From Acidimicrobiaceae bacterium (lineage in GTDB: Bacteria; Actinomycetota; Acidimicrobiia; Acidimicrobiales; Ilumatobacteraceae): a stretch of DNA of 41,426 bases. The translations under genes and the position numbers were made by a program. Shown one piece after another: positions 17,503 through 26,317 of this stretch. The stretch lies in assembly GCA_016722025.1 (NCBI GenBank), contig JADKGZ010000026.1, forward strand, positions 1 to 41,426. The letters are read 5' to 3'. The notes beneath the pieces were generated by a model. It saw only the letters and a list, made by a program, of their open reading frames with translations. It had not been told where the DNA came from and did not search any database. Each line of letters begins with the position of its first letter. Positions within the stretch are counted from its first letter, which is position 1.

Positions 17503-17876
17503 TGCCCACGCGCTTCGACCTCGTCACCATCGACACGCCACAGCCCCACTCGCTGGCAGCGTTCTGGTGCGCGGCGCTGCTCCTGCACGAAACCGAGCGT
17601 GAGGATGTCGATCGGTGGGTGGTGCTCAGCGATGCCGACGAGGTTCGCCGCATCGGCATCCAACGCGGCGCACATCGGCCGGGAGGCACTCACCTCGACC
17701 TCGCCTGCTCCGCGGTCGAGTTCACCGGCGAAGTGGCCCGCCTGCAGTCATTGGGTGCGTCGCTGATCGCCCCGCTCCGAGACGAGTCGTACGGGTCGAT
17801 CGCCAACATGGCCGACCCCGCCGGCAACGCGTTCGACCTGTGCGCCTACCGTCACGGAGGCACGGCCAACGCCTGA
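17502..17876 (+). CDS. VOC superfamily (glyoxalase-like) protein
   Basis: A 124-residue protein with two half-repeats of the vicinal-oxygen-chelate fold. It starts with LVTIDTPQPHSLAAFWCAAL, typical of glyoxalase-like domain proteins, and ends with MADPAGNAFDLCAY, in which a Glu metal ligand would be expected but Asp is found at the late position. A HLDLAC block (about residue 65) provides the usual His. The function may be an isomerase, lyase or binding/resistance protein, and cannot be specified. It is the third cistron of the creatininase-carbamoylase operon (TGATG overlap with the preceding gene), so a role in handling a pathway intermediate is possible. Confidence 0.8.
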   Translation: MPTRFDLVTIDTPQPHSLAAFWCAALLLHETEREDVDRWVVLSDADEVRRIGIQRGAHRPGGTHLDLACSAVEFTGEVARLQSLGASLIAPLRDESYGSIANMADPAGNAFDLCAYRHGGTANA

Positions 17877-17897
17877 TGGTAGAACCGGAGGGTGCGT

Positions 17898-19491
17898 TTG
17901 CTGATCGACAACCCGGTGCTGCTGCTGTTCATCGTCATCGGGGTCGGTGGCGCACTGGGCAGTGTGCGTGAAGGGCGTCGCGCTGGGCCCGGCGGCCGCC
18001 CTGTTCGTCGGGCTGGCGTTCTCGGCGTTCGACGAGCGGCTGGCCAACACGCCGCTGGTGGTCTCGCAGATCGGGCTGGCGCTGTTCATCTACACCATCG
18101 GTCTCGCCTCCGGCCCTTCGTTCCTGGCCGAGCTGCGACGGGGTGGTGCTCGTGTGCTGGTCGGCGTCGCCGTGCTGTTGGGTCTCATCACCGCCGGCGT
18201 CGCTGCACTGGGTACCGCGCTCGACTTCGACGCGGGTGCTCGGGCGGGCCTGTTCGCCGGCTCGCTCACCAACACGCCGGCATTGTCGGCCGCCATCGAG
18301 TCGCTGGCGCCGAAGATCGCCGATGGCAGCGTCACCGACCCTGTGGTCGGGTACTCGCTCGCGTACCCGTTCGGCGTGGTCATGATGCTGCTCGCCGCGC
18401 ACTTCTCGTTGCGCCGGGCCACCCGCGCCACGCAGGCTGCCGGTCCGGCGGCGCAGCCGGCGGCGCGCACCACCACCAGTGCGACGGTGCTGGTGGCGCG
18501 CACCGATCTGCCGGTGCTCGGCGACCTGCGCCACTGGAACGACGCCCGTCTCGCCTTCTCGCGGTACGAGCACGATGGTCGAGTCGAGCTGGCAACCACC
18601 GACGTGCGCCTGGTACCGGGCGATCTGTGCGTGGTCATCGGTGCCCCCGACGATGTGCACCAGTTCATCGACTGGGCGGGTGAGCGCAGCAACCGGCATC
18701 TCGCGCTCGATCGCACGGCGTTCGACTTCCGCCGCATCTCGGTCTCCAACCGGGCGTTGGCAGGCGCCCGGCTGGGCGACCTGGATCTGGAGGGCCGCTT
18801 CGGCGCCACCGTCACCAGGGTGCGTCGCGGCGATGCCGATGTCGTGGCCGATCACGACTTCGTCATCCGCCTCGGCGACAGGCTGCGCGTGGTGGGCCCA
18901 TCGGCGCGGCTGCCGGCGGTGGCAACGCTGCTGGGCGACTCTGATCGCAGCCTCGGCGAAGTCGATGCGATGGGTTTCGCGATCGGCATGTCCATCGGTC
19001 TGCTCATCGGCCTCATCGCGATCCCGTTGCCCGGCGGCGGCTCGGTGGAGCTGGGCGTCGGTGGTGGCCCGCTGATCGCCGGGCTGGTGCTCGGCACGCT
19101 CTCGCGCACCGGTCGCATCACCTGGCAGGTGCCGCATGCCGCCAACCTCACGTTGCGGCAGCTGGGCATCCTCATCTTCCTCGGCTCGGTGGGTATCCGC
19201 TCGGGCGCCACCTTCGCCGACGCGGCGGGCACTGCCGTCGGTGCCCGGCTGGCCGTTGCGGCGCTCATCGTGACCAGCACGATCGCGCTGGCCACCACCC
19301 TGCTCATGCGCATCCTGCGCAGCGACCCGGTGTCGGCTGCCGGTCAGATCGCCGGTGTCGAGACGCAGCCGGCCGTGCACGCGTACGCAGCGGAGAGCAC
19401 CAAGGGCGACGAACGAGTGGATGCGGGCTACGCACTGGTGCTGCCGCTGGCCATGATCCTCAAGCTCATCCTGGTGCAGTTGCTCATCTGA
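17898..19491 (+). CDS. Aspartate:alanine exchanger (AAE/YidE/YbjL)-like transporter with RCK-C domains (one frameshift)
   Basis: A membrane antiporter of about 530 residues. It has an N-terminal hydrophobic half (LLFIVIGVGGALGS onward). Two cytoplasmic TrkA-C/RCK-C-like domains sit in the middle (about 190-340), with LVPGDLCVVIG and LRLGDRLRVVG-type turns. A second hydrophobic half follows, with GMSIGLLIGLIAIPLPGGG. This is the layout of the AspT/YidE family, which exchanges amino acids or carboxylates. TTG 17898 has a GGAGG six bases upstream (17887-17891); GTG 17892 is an alternative. The frame breaks at about 17967, where GGALGSV continues as VKGVALGPAAA in another frame, one extra or two missing bases. 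It directly follows the amidase operon and may carry its substrate or product. Confidence 0.83.
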
Positions 19492-19523
19492 GAAGTGGCT
19501 GTCGAGCCGGGGTGGAGATGCGA

Positions 19524-19553
19524 AGAGGGCGCCGGCCGCAGCCGACGCCCTCT
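19524..19553. terminator. Hairpin between convergent genes, probable bidirectional terminator
   Basis: A perfect 8-bp stem, AGAGGGCG (19524-19531) with CGCCCTCT (19546-19553), encloses a 14-nt loop. It lies 33 bp after the transporter stop and 44 bp before the end of the opposing binding-protein gene. Confidence 0.6.
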
Positions 19554-19596
19554 CCTGTGATCTTCCTGCTTCAGGTGTTCAGGACACCGATCTCGA

Positions 19597-20853
19597 TCAG
19601 AGTGCGATCGAGGGATCGATGAACTGGTTGGTGACGATGTCGTCGGGCACGATGCCGTCCTTCGGCGTGGAACCCTGCTCGGTGTAGATCGGCACTGCCA
19701 ATGCGATGAGCTCGGCGACCCGATCGAGGTCGAAGCTGCCCATCGTGCCATCGGTGCCGTTGGCCTGCAGGCCGTCGGCCTGGATGGTGCTGACACCGAA
19801 GTCGGCCGCACCAGCGGTGTAGGTCCAGCCGAAGTCCTCGCCGAAGGCGGCGACGGCGGCGAGGATGACCTCGTTACCGTGAGTGGGATCGGTGAGGTAG
19901 TCGACTGCCGACTGCTGGATCATCGGCACGAGGGCGGTGAGGCAATCGGCGTAGGTGTCGATGTTCTCCGGCCGAGTGGCGATGCTCTGGGCGTAGTTGC
20001 GCCAGCCGAGATCGTTGATGTACTCGTAGGCGACGGGCTTGCCCCAGTCGGTGAGCTCGACCTCGTACAGGTACGGCTCGGCCGAGCCGAAGCCCTGCTG
20101 TGCCGCCTTGCCCTCATCGGCGATGAACAGCGCCGGGTCGCCGGTGTACGAACCGTCGACCTGGTCGGGGCTGAGGATGCCGGTGGTGGTGAGGTAGTCC
20201 ATGTACGCCGCGCCACCGAAGTAGCGAACCGTGGCACCAGCGGTGCCGAGATCGGCCACGCCAGTGACGTCGGGGTAGGTGGCCGGATCCCACATGATCA
20301 TCTGCGGGTTCTTCTCGAAGCCGGACATGACGGCCACGGTGGGGTACTCGGTGCCCGAGAACTGGATGGCCTCGTCGGTGTACACGAAGCCCAGCAGCAC
20401 GTCCTCGTTGTTGTACAGCAGCTGGGAGACCGGGCTGAACTGCTGCGGCACACCGCCGGAGCGCACCTGGATGTCGACACCCATGTCGGCACCGGTGCTG
20501 TCGAGCAGCGGGCCGGTGACGTAGGCCAAGTCGGCGTCCATCTCGTAGCCGTCGCCGACCAGGTTGTACAGGAAGCCGTGCTCGGCCTCCGGCATCCAGT
20601 CGGTCTGAATGATCACGGTCTCGGGGCAGATGCCTGCGAGTGCACCGCCGGCCTCCCCGCCGGTGGTGTCGGGCGCCGAGGTCTCCTCGGTGGCGGTGGT
20701 GGTGTCGGTGGCCGCGGTCGTCTCGGTGACGGCTGCGGTGGTCTCGACTGCTGCGCTGGTGGACTCGGTGGTCTCGTCGTCGCCGCAGGCCGCGAGTGCG
20801 ACGAGGGAGACGAGCGAGATGGCCAGCAGGTTGCGGCTTCGTCGCTGTTGCAT
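19597..20853 (-). CDS. ABC transporter substrate-binding lipoprotein, NMT1/THI5-like
   Basis: A 418-residue secreted lipoprotein. A basic start (QQRRSRN) and hydrophobic helix end in LVALAAC, with lipid-anchored Cys at about 23. An acidic Thr/Glu-rich linker follows to about residue 70. The ligand-binding domain begins with IIQTDWMPEAEHGFLYNL, the NMT1/THI5 motif found in binding proteins for pyrimidines, thiamin precursors, riboflavin and some sulfonates. The start ATG 20853 is preceded by AAGGAG at good distance. It is the last gene of the SDR-ATPase-permease-SBP set, 91 bp after the permease. No TPP-type riboswitch is apparent upstream of the set, so a plain thiamin-precursor role is not supported by regulation. 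Confidence 0.87.
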   Translation of the reverse strand: MQQRRSRNLLAISLVSLVALAACGDDETTESTSAAVETTAAVTETTAATDTTTATEETSAPDTTGGEAGGALAGICPETVIIQTDWMPEAEHGFLYNLVGDGYEMDADLAYVTGPLLDSTGADMGVDIQVRSGGVPQQFSPVSQLLYNNEDVLLGFVYTDEAIQFSGTEYPTVAVMSGFEKNPQMIMWDPATYPDVTGVADLGTAGATVRYFGGAAYMDYLTTTGILSPDQVDGSYTGDPALFIADEGKAAQQGFGSAEPYLYEVELTDWGKPVAYEYINDLGWRNYAQSIATRPENIDTYADCLTALVPMIQQSAVDYLTDPTHGNEVILAAVAAFGEDFGWTYTAGAADFGVSTIQADGLQANGTDGTMGSFDLDRVAELIALAVPIYTEQGSTPKDGIVPDDIVTNQFIDPSIAL

Positions 20854-20943
20854 TAATGGCTCCTTGGTGTTGTTGGGTTCACGCTGCTCGGGAGATTGCG
20901 GGCAATCTCGTGTGGGTAAGGACATCTTGGTGAGGACGGCTGG

Positions 20944-21854
20944 TCAGCTGCCTCGGCGAGTGGATTCGTGCCAATGCCCGACGACGAGCTTGGCGAGCCT
21001 GCTGAAGACGAAGAAGACGGTGATGCCGAGGAGCGCAGCGATGATGAGCCCGCCGAACATGGCGGGGTAGCGCAGCTTCTGGCGGAACTGCTCCATCACG
21101 ATGCCGATGCCGGGTTTCTGACCCTGCCGGAAGAACTGCTCGCCGACGATGGCGCCGATGACGGCGAGGCCGGCCGAGATGCGAAAGCCGGTGAAGATGG
21201 CGGGCATCGCGGCCGGGAACTGCAGCTTGAACAAGCGGGTGAAGCTGCCGGCGTTGCGCAGGGTGAACAGGTCGTGCTGCGCCGCATCCACCGAGGTGAG
21301 CCCGAACAGCGTGTTGGTGACGATGGGAAAGATGGAGATCATCACGCACACGTAGATGCGTGACTCCATGCCGCCGCCGAAGATGGAGTAGATGATGGGC
21401 ACGATGGCCAGTACGGGGGTTGCCTGCAGTGCCACCAGGTAGGGGTAGATCGATCGCTCGAGCCACACGGCCCGTGCCATGAGCACGGCCAGCGACATGC
21501 CGATCACGATGGTGATGCCGAGACCGACGAACGCGGCGTAGCTGGTCCAGCCGAGGCCTTCCAGCAACTGGCCGCGCGCTTGTCGAGGAACGCCTGGTCG
21601 ATGACGGTGACCGGCGAGGGCAACAGGCTGGGCTTCTTGTCGAGGAAGCGGCGCATGCCATCGCGGTGCATGTACTCCCAGAACCCGATGAACAGCACGA
21701 ACACCACGACCGGGCCGATGATGGTGCTCCACTCGCGAGGAGGCTTGATGACCGGGGGTGCATCGAAGTCGACGTGCACCGGCGGCTCGTGCGCATCGTG
21801 CGACAGCACTTCGGCCTCGGTGATGGCCAGGACGTGCTCGGTTTCGGGGCTCAT
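20944..21854 (-). CDS. ABC transporter permease, SsuC/TauC/ThiX-like (one frameshift)
   Basis: The membrane subunit of the NMT1-type importer, about 302 residues with six predicted helices. It has a long hydrophilic N-terminus (about 50 residues). The cytoplasmic coupling loop reads as RLFKLQFPAAMPAIFTGFR, as in SsuC/TauC-type permeases. A late REQFF-type element (VGEQFFRQG) also fits. The frame breaks at about 21573: AFLDKRA reads in one frame and GQLLEGLGWTSY in the next, consistent with one lost base. ATG 21854 overlaps the stop of the ATPase gene (ATGA), so the two are translationally coupled. As both halves are fully conserved, an intact gene with a base error is most likely. Confidence 0.84.
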
Positions 21855-22651
21855 GCGTGGGCCCCGCGCAGGGTGTGCGAGATCTGCCCCGCCAAGCGTG
21901 CGAACTCCGGGTGGAAGCGCAGGTCGGGCAGGCGCGGGTACTCGAACGGGATGGGGTAGTCGGCCACGATGCGGCCTGGCCGGGCGCTCATCACCAGCAC
22001 CCGCGTGGAGAGGAACACTGCCTCGCTGATGGAGTGCGTGATGAACAGACCGGCGAAGCCCTGGCGAGCGAAGAGCGAGATGACTTCGTCGTTCAGCCGC
22101 TCGCGGGTGATCTCGTCGACGGCGCCGAATGGCTCGTCGAACAGGAACACCTTCGGGTCGAGGACGAGGCTGCGCGCCAGCGATGCCCGCATCTTCATGC
22201 CGCCGGACAGCTGCTTGGGGTACTTGCGCTCGAACCCGGAGAGCCCGACCAGTGAGATGGCGTCGGCGGCCCGCGACGCGCGTTCGGCCTTGCCGACGCC
22301 TTCCAGCTCGGCCAGCAGCTCGACGTTGCGCTGCACGTTGCGCCACTGCAGCAGCGTGGCGTCCTGGAACACGTACCCCACGGCGCGGCTGTCGACCGTG
22401 ACCGAGCCGGTGGTGGGCTTGTTGAGCCCGGACGCGACCTTGAGCAGCGTGCTCTTCCCGCAACCGGAGGGGCCGACGACGGTGACGAACTCGCCGGGCC
22501 GCACATCGAAGCTGGTTTCACTGAGAGCGTGCGTTCCATCGGGGTAGACCATCGACACCCCGTTGAAACTCAGTGCCGGGGCAAGCGCCGAGTCGTTCAT
22601 CCGGGGAACCATAGTTGGTGCGATCGTTCCGCCTTGCCTTGCGAAACCCAT
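21851..22651 (-). CDS. ABC transporter ATP-binding protein, SsuB/TauB/ThiZ-like
   Basis: The cytoplasmic ATPase of the importer, up to 266 residues. Walker A is GPSGCGKST (about 60-68), the Q-loop is VFQDATLLQW, the signature is LSGGMKMR, Walker B is VFLFDEPFGAVD, and the switch His is in FITHSISEAV. This set matches nitrate/sulfonate/taurine/pyrimidine-type importers. The longest start, ATG 22651, overlaps the SDR stop as TGATG. Internal ATGs at 22612 and 22600 (just before NDSALAPALSF) would give a more usual N-terminus, so the first 13-17 residues are doubtful. The product works with the adjacent permease and lipoprotein. Confidence 0.92.
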   Translation of the reverse strand: MGFARQGGTIAPTMVPRMNDSALAPALSFNGVSMVYPDGTHALSETSFDVRPGEFVTVVGPSGCGKSTLLKVASGLNKPTTGSVTVDSRAVGYVFQDATLLQWRNVQRNVELLAELEGVGKAERASRAADAISLVGLSGFERKYPKQLSGGMKMRASLARSLVLDPKVFLFDEPFGAVDEITRERLNDEVISLFARQGFAGLFITHSISEAVFLSTRVLVMSARPGRIVADYPIPFEYPRLPDLRFHPEFARLAGQISHTLRGAHA

Positions 22652-23427
22652 CAGTGCATCACCATCCCGCCGCTGACGTTCATGGCCTGACCCGTGCAGT
22701 ATCTCGCCTGGTCAGAGGCCAAGAACACCGCCATGTCGGCCACCTCATGCGGCTCGGCGCACCGGCCGAGCGGCGACATCGACGACCACTTCGCCACCAT
22801 CTCGGGCGTGCGGGTGGCGGCGCCCATCTCGGTGAGGACATACCCAGGACAGATGCAGTTCACTCTGATGCCGTGCTCGCCGAGCTCGAGTGCCGACACT
22901 CGGGTGAGGCTGATGACGGCGGCCTTCGAGGCTGCATAGTGCGCCTGGTTCGGTGAACCCAACTTGCCGCCCATGCTGGCCATGTTGATGATGACGCCGC
23001 CCTGCCCGGCACTGATCATGGCCCTTGCCGCGACCTGTGTGGTGAGCAACATCGCGCGCACGTTGACATCGAAGGTGCGATCCCAATCGTCGACGGTGAT
23101 CTCCAGCAACGGGGCCATGTGCAAGATGCCGGCGTTGTTGACCAGGATGTCGATACCACCGAGGCCATCGACGGCCGCCTGCATGGCATCGCAGGCGCTG
23201 GTGGGGTCGGCGAGGTCGACGTCGAGCGCAAGAGCGCCCAGCTGCGCGGCGGTTGCCCGGCACTGATCGCCTTCCCGATCCATCAGCGCGAGGCGGGCAC
23301 CTTCGCCGGCGAAGGCCTGGGCGATGGCGGCGCCGATGCCGCGCGCCGCCCCGGTGACGACAACTCGCCTTCCGGCGAGGCGGCCTGCTGCGGGGGCATC
23401 GCGTGGGGTCACCATGACGTTCGACAT
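22651..23427 (-). CDS. Short-chain dehydrogenase/reductase
   Basis: A 258-residue classical SDR. The nucleotide-binding motif is TGAARGIG (25-32). Asp at about 50 (LALMD) suggests NAD(H) preference. NNAG is at 97-100, and the catalytic set is an Ser near 151, Tyr 164 and Lys 168 in YAASK. The C-terminus (TGQAMNVSGGM) is the usual one. It would oxidise an alcohol or reduce a ketone in the cytoplasm. The gene is placed directly ahead of an ABC importer (TGATG overlap with the ATPase) and behind a GGT/amidohydrolase pair. This suggests it acts on the imported compound or a breakdown product. The substrate is not recognisable. Confidence 0.9.
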   Translation of the reverse strand: MSNVMVTPRDAPAAGRLAGRRVVVTGAARGIGAAIAQAFAGEGARLALMDREGDQCRATAAQLGALALDVDLADPTSACDAMQAAVDGLGGIDILVNNAGILHMAPLLEITVDDWDRTFDVNVRAMLLTTQVAARAMISAGQGGVIINMASMGGKLGSPNQAHYAASKAAVISLTRVSALELGEHGIRVNCICPGYVLTEMGAATRTPEMVAKWSSMSPLGRCAEPHEVADMAVFLASDQARYCTGQAMNVSGGMVMH

Positions 23428-23438
23428 CGTACGACAGC

Positions 23439-23474
23439 GACTGTTACTGCTGGCGCGGCGTGTTGTGAACAGTC
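23439..23474. promoter_or_regulatory. Inverted repeat upstream of the SDR-ABC gene set, possible operator
   Basis: A perfect 7-bp inverted repeat, GACTGTT (23439-23445) and AACAGTC (23468-23474), is spaced by 22 bp. It ends 12 bp upstream of the SDR start codon in the 74-bp gap after the amidohydrolase gene. This is the only non-overlapping gap in the seven-gene array besides the one before the lipoprotein. It could be a repressor site or a hairpin that separates the two halves of the array. Confidence 0.35.
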
Positions 23475-23501
23475 TGTTTCGTGATGCCGGGTCGGGGCTG
23501 G

Positions 23502-24738
23502 TCAGTGCGCGTCGACGACGCGGCCGGCACGGATGACGACCCGGCCAGGAGGGCCGAAGGCGATCGCCTCGCGAGTGGTTCGCGCCGGTACGAGCACGAG
23601 GTCGGCAACCTCGCCGACCGCGGTGCCTGCCGCGGCGAGACCCATCAGCTGACGGACCCGGCTGCTGACCATGGCGTACGCCTCGTCGGGCAGCACGTGG
23701 CCGGCCATGACCATCAAGCCGGCGGTCTCCATGCAGTCACCTCTCCCCACCGGGTTGAACGGGTCCTGCAGGTTGTCGGCACCGGCCGCGACGTTGACGC
23801 CTGCTCGGCGCAGGGCCCTCACCGGAGTGAGCGCGCGTGGCATGGCCACCTGATGATCGCGGCCCTGAAGGAACAGGTTGCTGCTCGGAAGCGCGACCAC
23901 GCTGATGGCCGCTGCCGCCAGCTTCTCGGCCACCCTGGCCTGCACCGCCTCGGTCTGCATTCCCAGGCTGACGCAATGGCTGGCGGTGACTCGGTGGGGA
24001 AAGGCCCGGTCGAGCACTCGCTCGGCGAGGTCTTCGAGCGCGAATCGGGAGCGGTCGAGCGTCTCGTCGGTGTGCAGATCGAGCGGCAGCCCGGCCTCCT
24101 GTGCCAGTGCCAGGAACGTCTCGTTGGCTGCGGCGGGGTGGGCCTCCAGGTGCGGGCAGCCACCGATGCCGTCGATGCCCATCGCCACCGCCTCGCGCAG
24201 CAGTGCACGCTGCTGCGCCCCGGCCGCGCCGATGCTTGGCCACCCGCTGAGCGCGAACACCTCGATGCGCACCAGGTCGGCCAGCAGTTCTCGTACGTGC
24301 AGCAACGCCGCGACCGACGTGACGCCGTTCGCCTCCGTGAGGTCGGCGTGCGTGCGAATGGCGGTGGCGCCGTTGGCGGCGATCAGCCGTGCCGCCCGCT
24401 CGGCTCGCATCGCCGTATCGGCCTCCGTGATGCGCGGGCGATGCGCTTCCATGCTGACGATTGCGCCCATCAGATCGCCGGTGGGGTTGGCAACCGTCTC
24501 GGCGAGGAACGCCTTGTCGAGATGCGCGTGGGCCTCCCGCCATGGCAGGCAGCAACAACCGCCCGTAGGCCGGCAGCACCTCGTCGCCGGGGAGCGGCGC
24601 GCCGCCGAGAGCCGCCACCACGCCGCCGACGATGCGCACCGACGTGGTGGTGCCGTCGGCCAGCAGTGCATCGACGATGACCAGCGACCGGTCGCCGGGC
24701 GTGGGCACGGCGAGCGCAGGGTGGGAGTGGTCAGGCAC
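23502..24738 (-). CDS. Amidohydrolase, cytosine deaminase (CodA)/AtzC-like (one frameshift)
   Basis: A metal-dependent hydrolase or deaminase of about 411 residues. The first metal motif is EAHAHLDKAFL. LDLHTDETLD, VTASHCVSLGM and GADNLQDPFNPVGRGD follow, the block order seen in cytosine deaminase, N-isopropylammelide hydrolase and creatinine deaminase relatives. It would deaminate or hydrolyse an N-heterocycle or amide in the cytoplasm. The frame breaks at about 24539, immediately before the EAHAHLD motif. One surplus G in a GGG run would restore it, giving LLLPAMAEAHAHLDKAF. GTG 24738 begins the PDHSHP N-terminus and overlaps the gamma-glutamyltransferase end by 8 bp, so the two genes are cotranscribed. 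Confidence 0.83.
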
Positions 24739-26317
24739 CGGCCACCGAACCGACTCGGGCCCGCGGGTCGGTGGCCCCGGCCCAGAACCCGTTGTCGTCG
24801 CGCATGATGATCTGCGCGTGCCCGAATGCGCTGTCGTAGGCCGGCAGCACCGACGTGCGATGCCCGCGTGCGGCCAGATCGGTGGCCCAGTGCCCGGGCG
24901 CGTTGCCCTCGATCTCCACGATCGGGCCCGCAGGAGCGGTCCAGGTGTCGAAACCGGTGACCGGCCCGGTGAGCGCCCAGCGGCCGGCATGCATGGCAAC
25001 TGCCGGCGACTGGTGCTGATGGAACAGACGCGCCGCCAGTTGCAGCAGGATCTGCGGCTGGGCGTCGCCGCCCATGGTGCCGAACACGGCCGCCAGTTGG
25101 CCGTCGCGGGTGGCCAGGGCCGGCGACAGCGTGTGCGGAGGGCGCGTCGCCGGGGCCAGCTCGGCCGAGTGGCCTTCCTGCAGGCTGAACCCCAAGCCGC
25201 GGTTGTGCAGGTTGATCTGCGTGGTGGGCTCGACGAGCCAGGAGCCGAAGCCCGACGCGTTGGACTGGATGAGCGACACCCCCATGCCCTGCTCGTCGGC
25301 GGTGCACAGGTAGGTGGTGTCGCCGGCGCTGGCCGCCATCGGCCAGCCGGCGGCGCGATCGTGATCCAGCAGATGCGCACGATCGGCGATGGCGCGCAGC
25401 AGTGCCTCGCCATCGGCGCCGGCATGCAGGGCCGCGGGCCGGTCGTAGCCGGCCACCTTCGCCGCCTCGATGAGCAGGTGTGCCCACCACTCGTCGGTGG
25501 TGTCGGCGGGCAGCTCCAGGTTGCTCGCCAGCGCCGCGGCGCCGAGGGTGAGGTAGCCCTGCGAGTTGGGTGGCACGGTGAACAGGTCGACGCCCCAGGC
25601 CTGCGCTTGCAGCGGGGCGACCCACTCGGCCTGGCTGCGCGCGAGATCGGCCTCCGTGTACCACCCGTTGCCCAGTTGCAGCAGGCCGCGACCGAAGTCG
25701 CCGGTGTAGAACGCCTCCCGCCCACCATCGGCGATCGCTCGCAACGCGTTGGCCACGCCCGGTCGCCGCACGCGATCGTTGGGCCGGTGGGCCTGGCCGG
25801 CCAGCTCGTGCAGTGTGCCGCGGGCCTGCGCATCGAGGCGGGCCAGCGAGCCGACCAGCAGCGGGCTGGCGGGGAAGCCCTCGCTCGCGAGCCGGATCGC
25901 CGGCGCCAGCAAGGTACTCAGGGGCAGCGAGCCGAAGCGTTGGTGCAAGGCCACCCAGCCGTCGACGCAGCCGGGAACGGTGACGGTGCGGATGTCGTGC
26001 CGGAACGGCATGACGCTGTGCCCATCGGCGCGCACGGCGGCGGCATCGGCGGCGCTGCCCGACCGCCCGCTGGCGTTGAGGCACTCGACTCGACCCTGGT
26101 GGTGCACCAGCGCGAACAGGTCGCCGCCCATTCCGCACAGGTGAGGGCCGGTGACGGCGATGGCCGCGTTGGTGGCGATGGCGGCGTCGACGGCGTTGCC
26201 ACCTCGCTCGAGCATGTGCATCCCGGCTTGCGTGGCGAGGCCATCGGCGCTCGCCACCATGTGCCGCGGCGCGCGCGTGGTGTGGAAAGGGGCGTGCGAC
26301 GGTGATGTCATCGCCAT
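24731..26317 (-). CDS. Gamma-glutamyltransferase family protein
   Basis: A 528-residue Ntn-hydrolase precursor that should cut itself into a large and a small subunit before the nucleophilic Thr in GDTTYL (about T334). The N-terminal part has VASADGLATQAGMHMLERGG and NAVDAAIATNAAI, typical of the family. In the small subunit, GTMGGDAQPQ replaces the usual G-S-P-G-G oxyanion loop, as is common in distant GGT paralogues. It may cleave gamma-glutamyl amides or act as an acylase. No signal peptide is evident, so it probably acts in the cytoplasm. The start is ATG 26317 or ATG 26311, overlapping the GDPD stop. Its end overlaps the amidohydrolase start, so GDPD, GGT and amidohydrolase form one transcription unit. 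Confidence 0.88.
   Translation of the reverse strand: MAMTSPSHAPFHTTRAPRHMVASADGLATQAGMHMLERGGNAVDAAIATNAAIAVTGPHLCGMGGDLFALVHHQGRVECLNASGRSGSAADAAAVRADGHSVMPFRHDIRTVTVPGCVDGWVALHQRFGSLPLSTLLAPAIRLASEGFPASPLLVGSLARLDAQARGTLHELAGQAHRPNDRVRRPGVANALRAIADGGREAFYTGDFGRGLLQLGNGWYTEADLARSQAEWVAPLQAQAWGVDLFTVPPNSQGYLTLGAAALASNLELPADTTDEWWAHLLIEAAKVAGYDRPAALHAGADGEALLRAIADRAHLLDHDRAAGWPMAASAGDTTYLCTADEQGMGVSLIQSNASGFGSWLVEPTTQINLHNRGLGFSLQEGHSAELAPATRPPHTLSPALATRDGQLAAVFGTMGGDAQPQILLQLAARLFHQHQSPAVAMHAGRWALTGPVTGFDTWTAPAGPIVEIEGNAPGHWATDLAARGHRTSVLPAYDSAFGHAQIIMRDDNGFWAGATDPRARVGSVAGA

Noticed and set aside
20854..23500. Thiamin pyrophosphate riboswitch for the NMT1/THI5-like transporter
   Set aside because: No space of sufficient length or THI-box-like sequence was found. 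The leading gap is only 74 bp and contains a simple inverted repeat.
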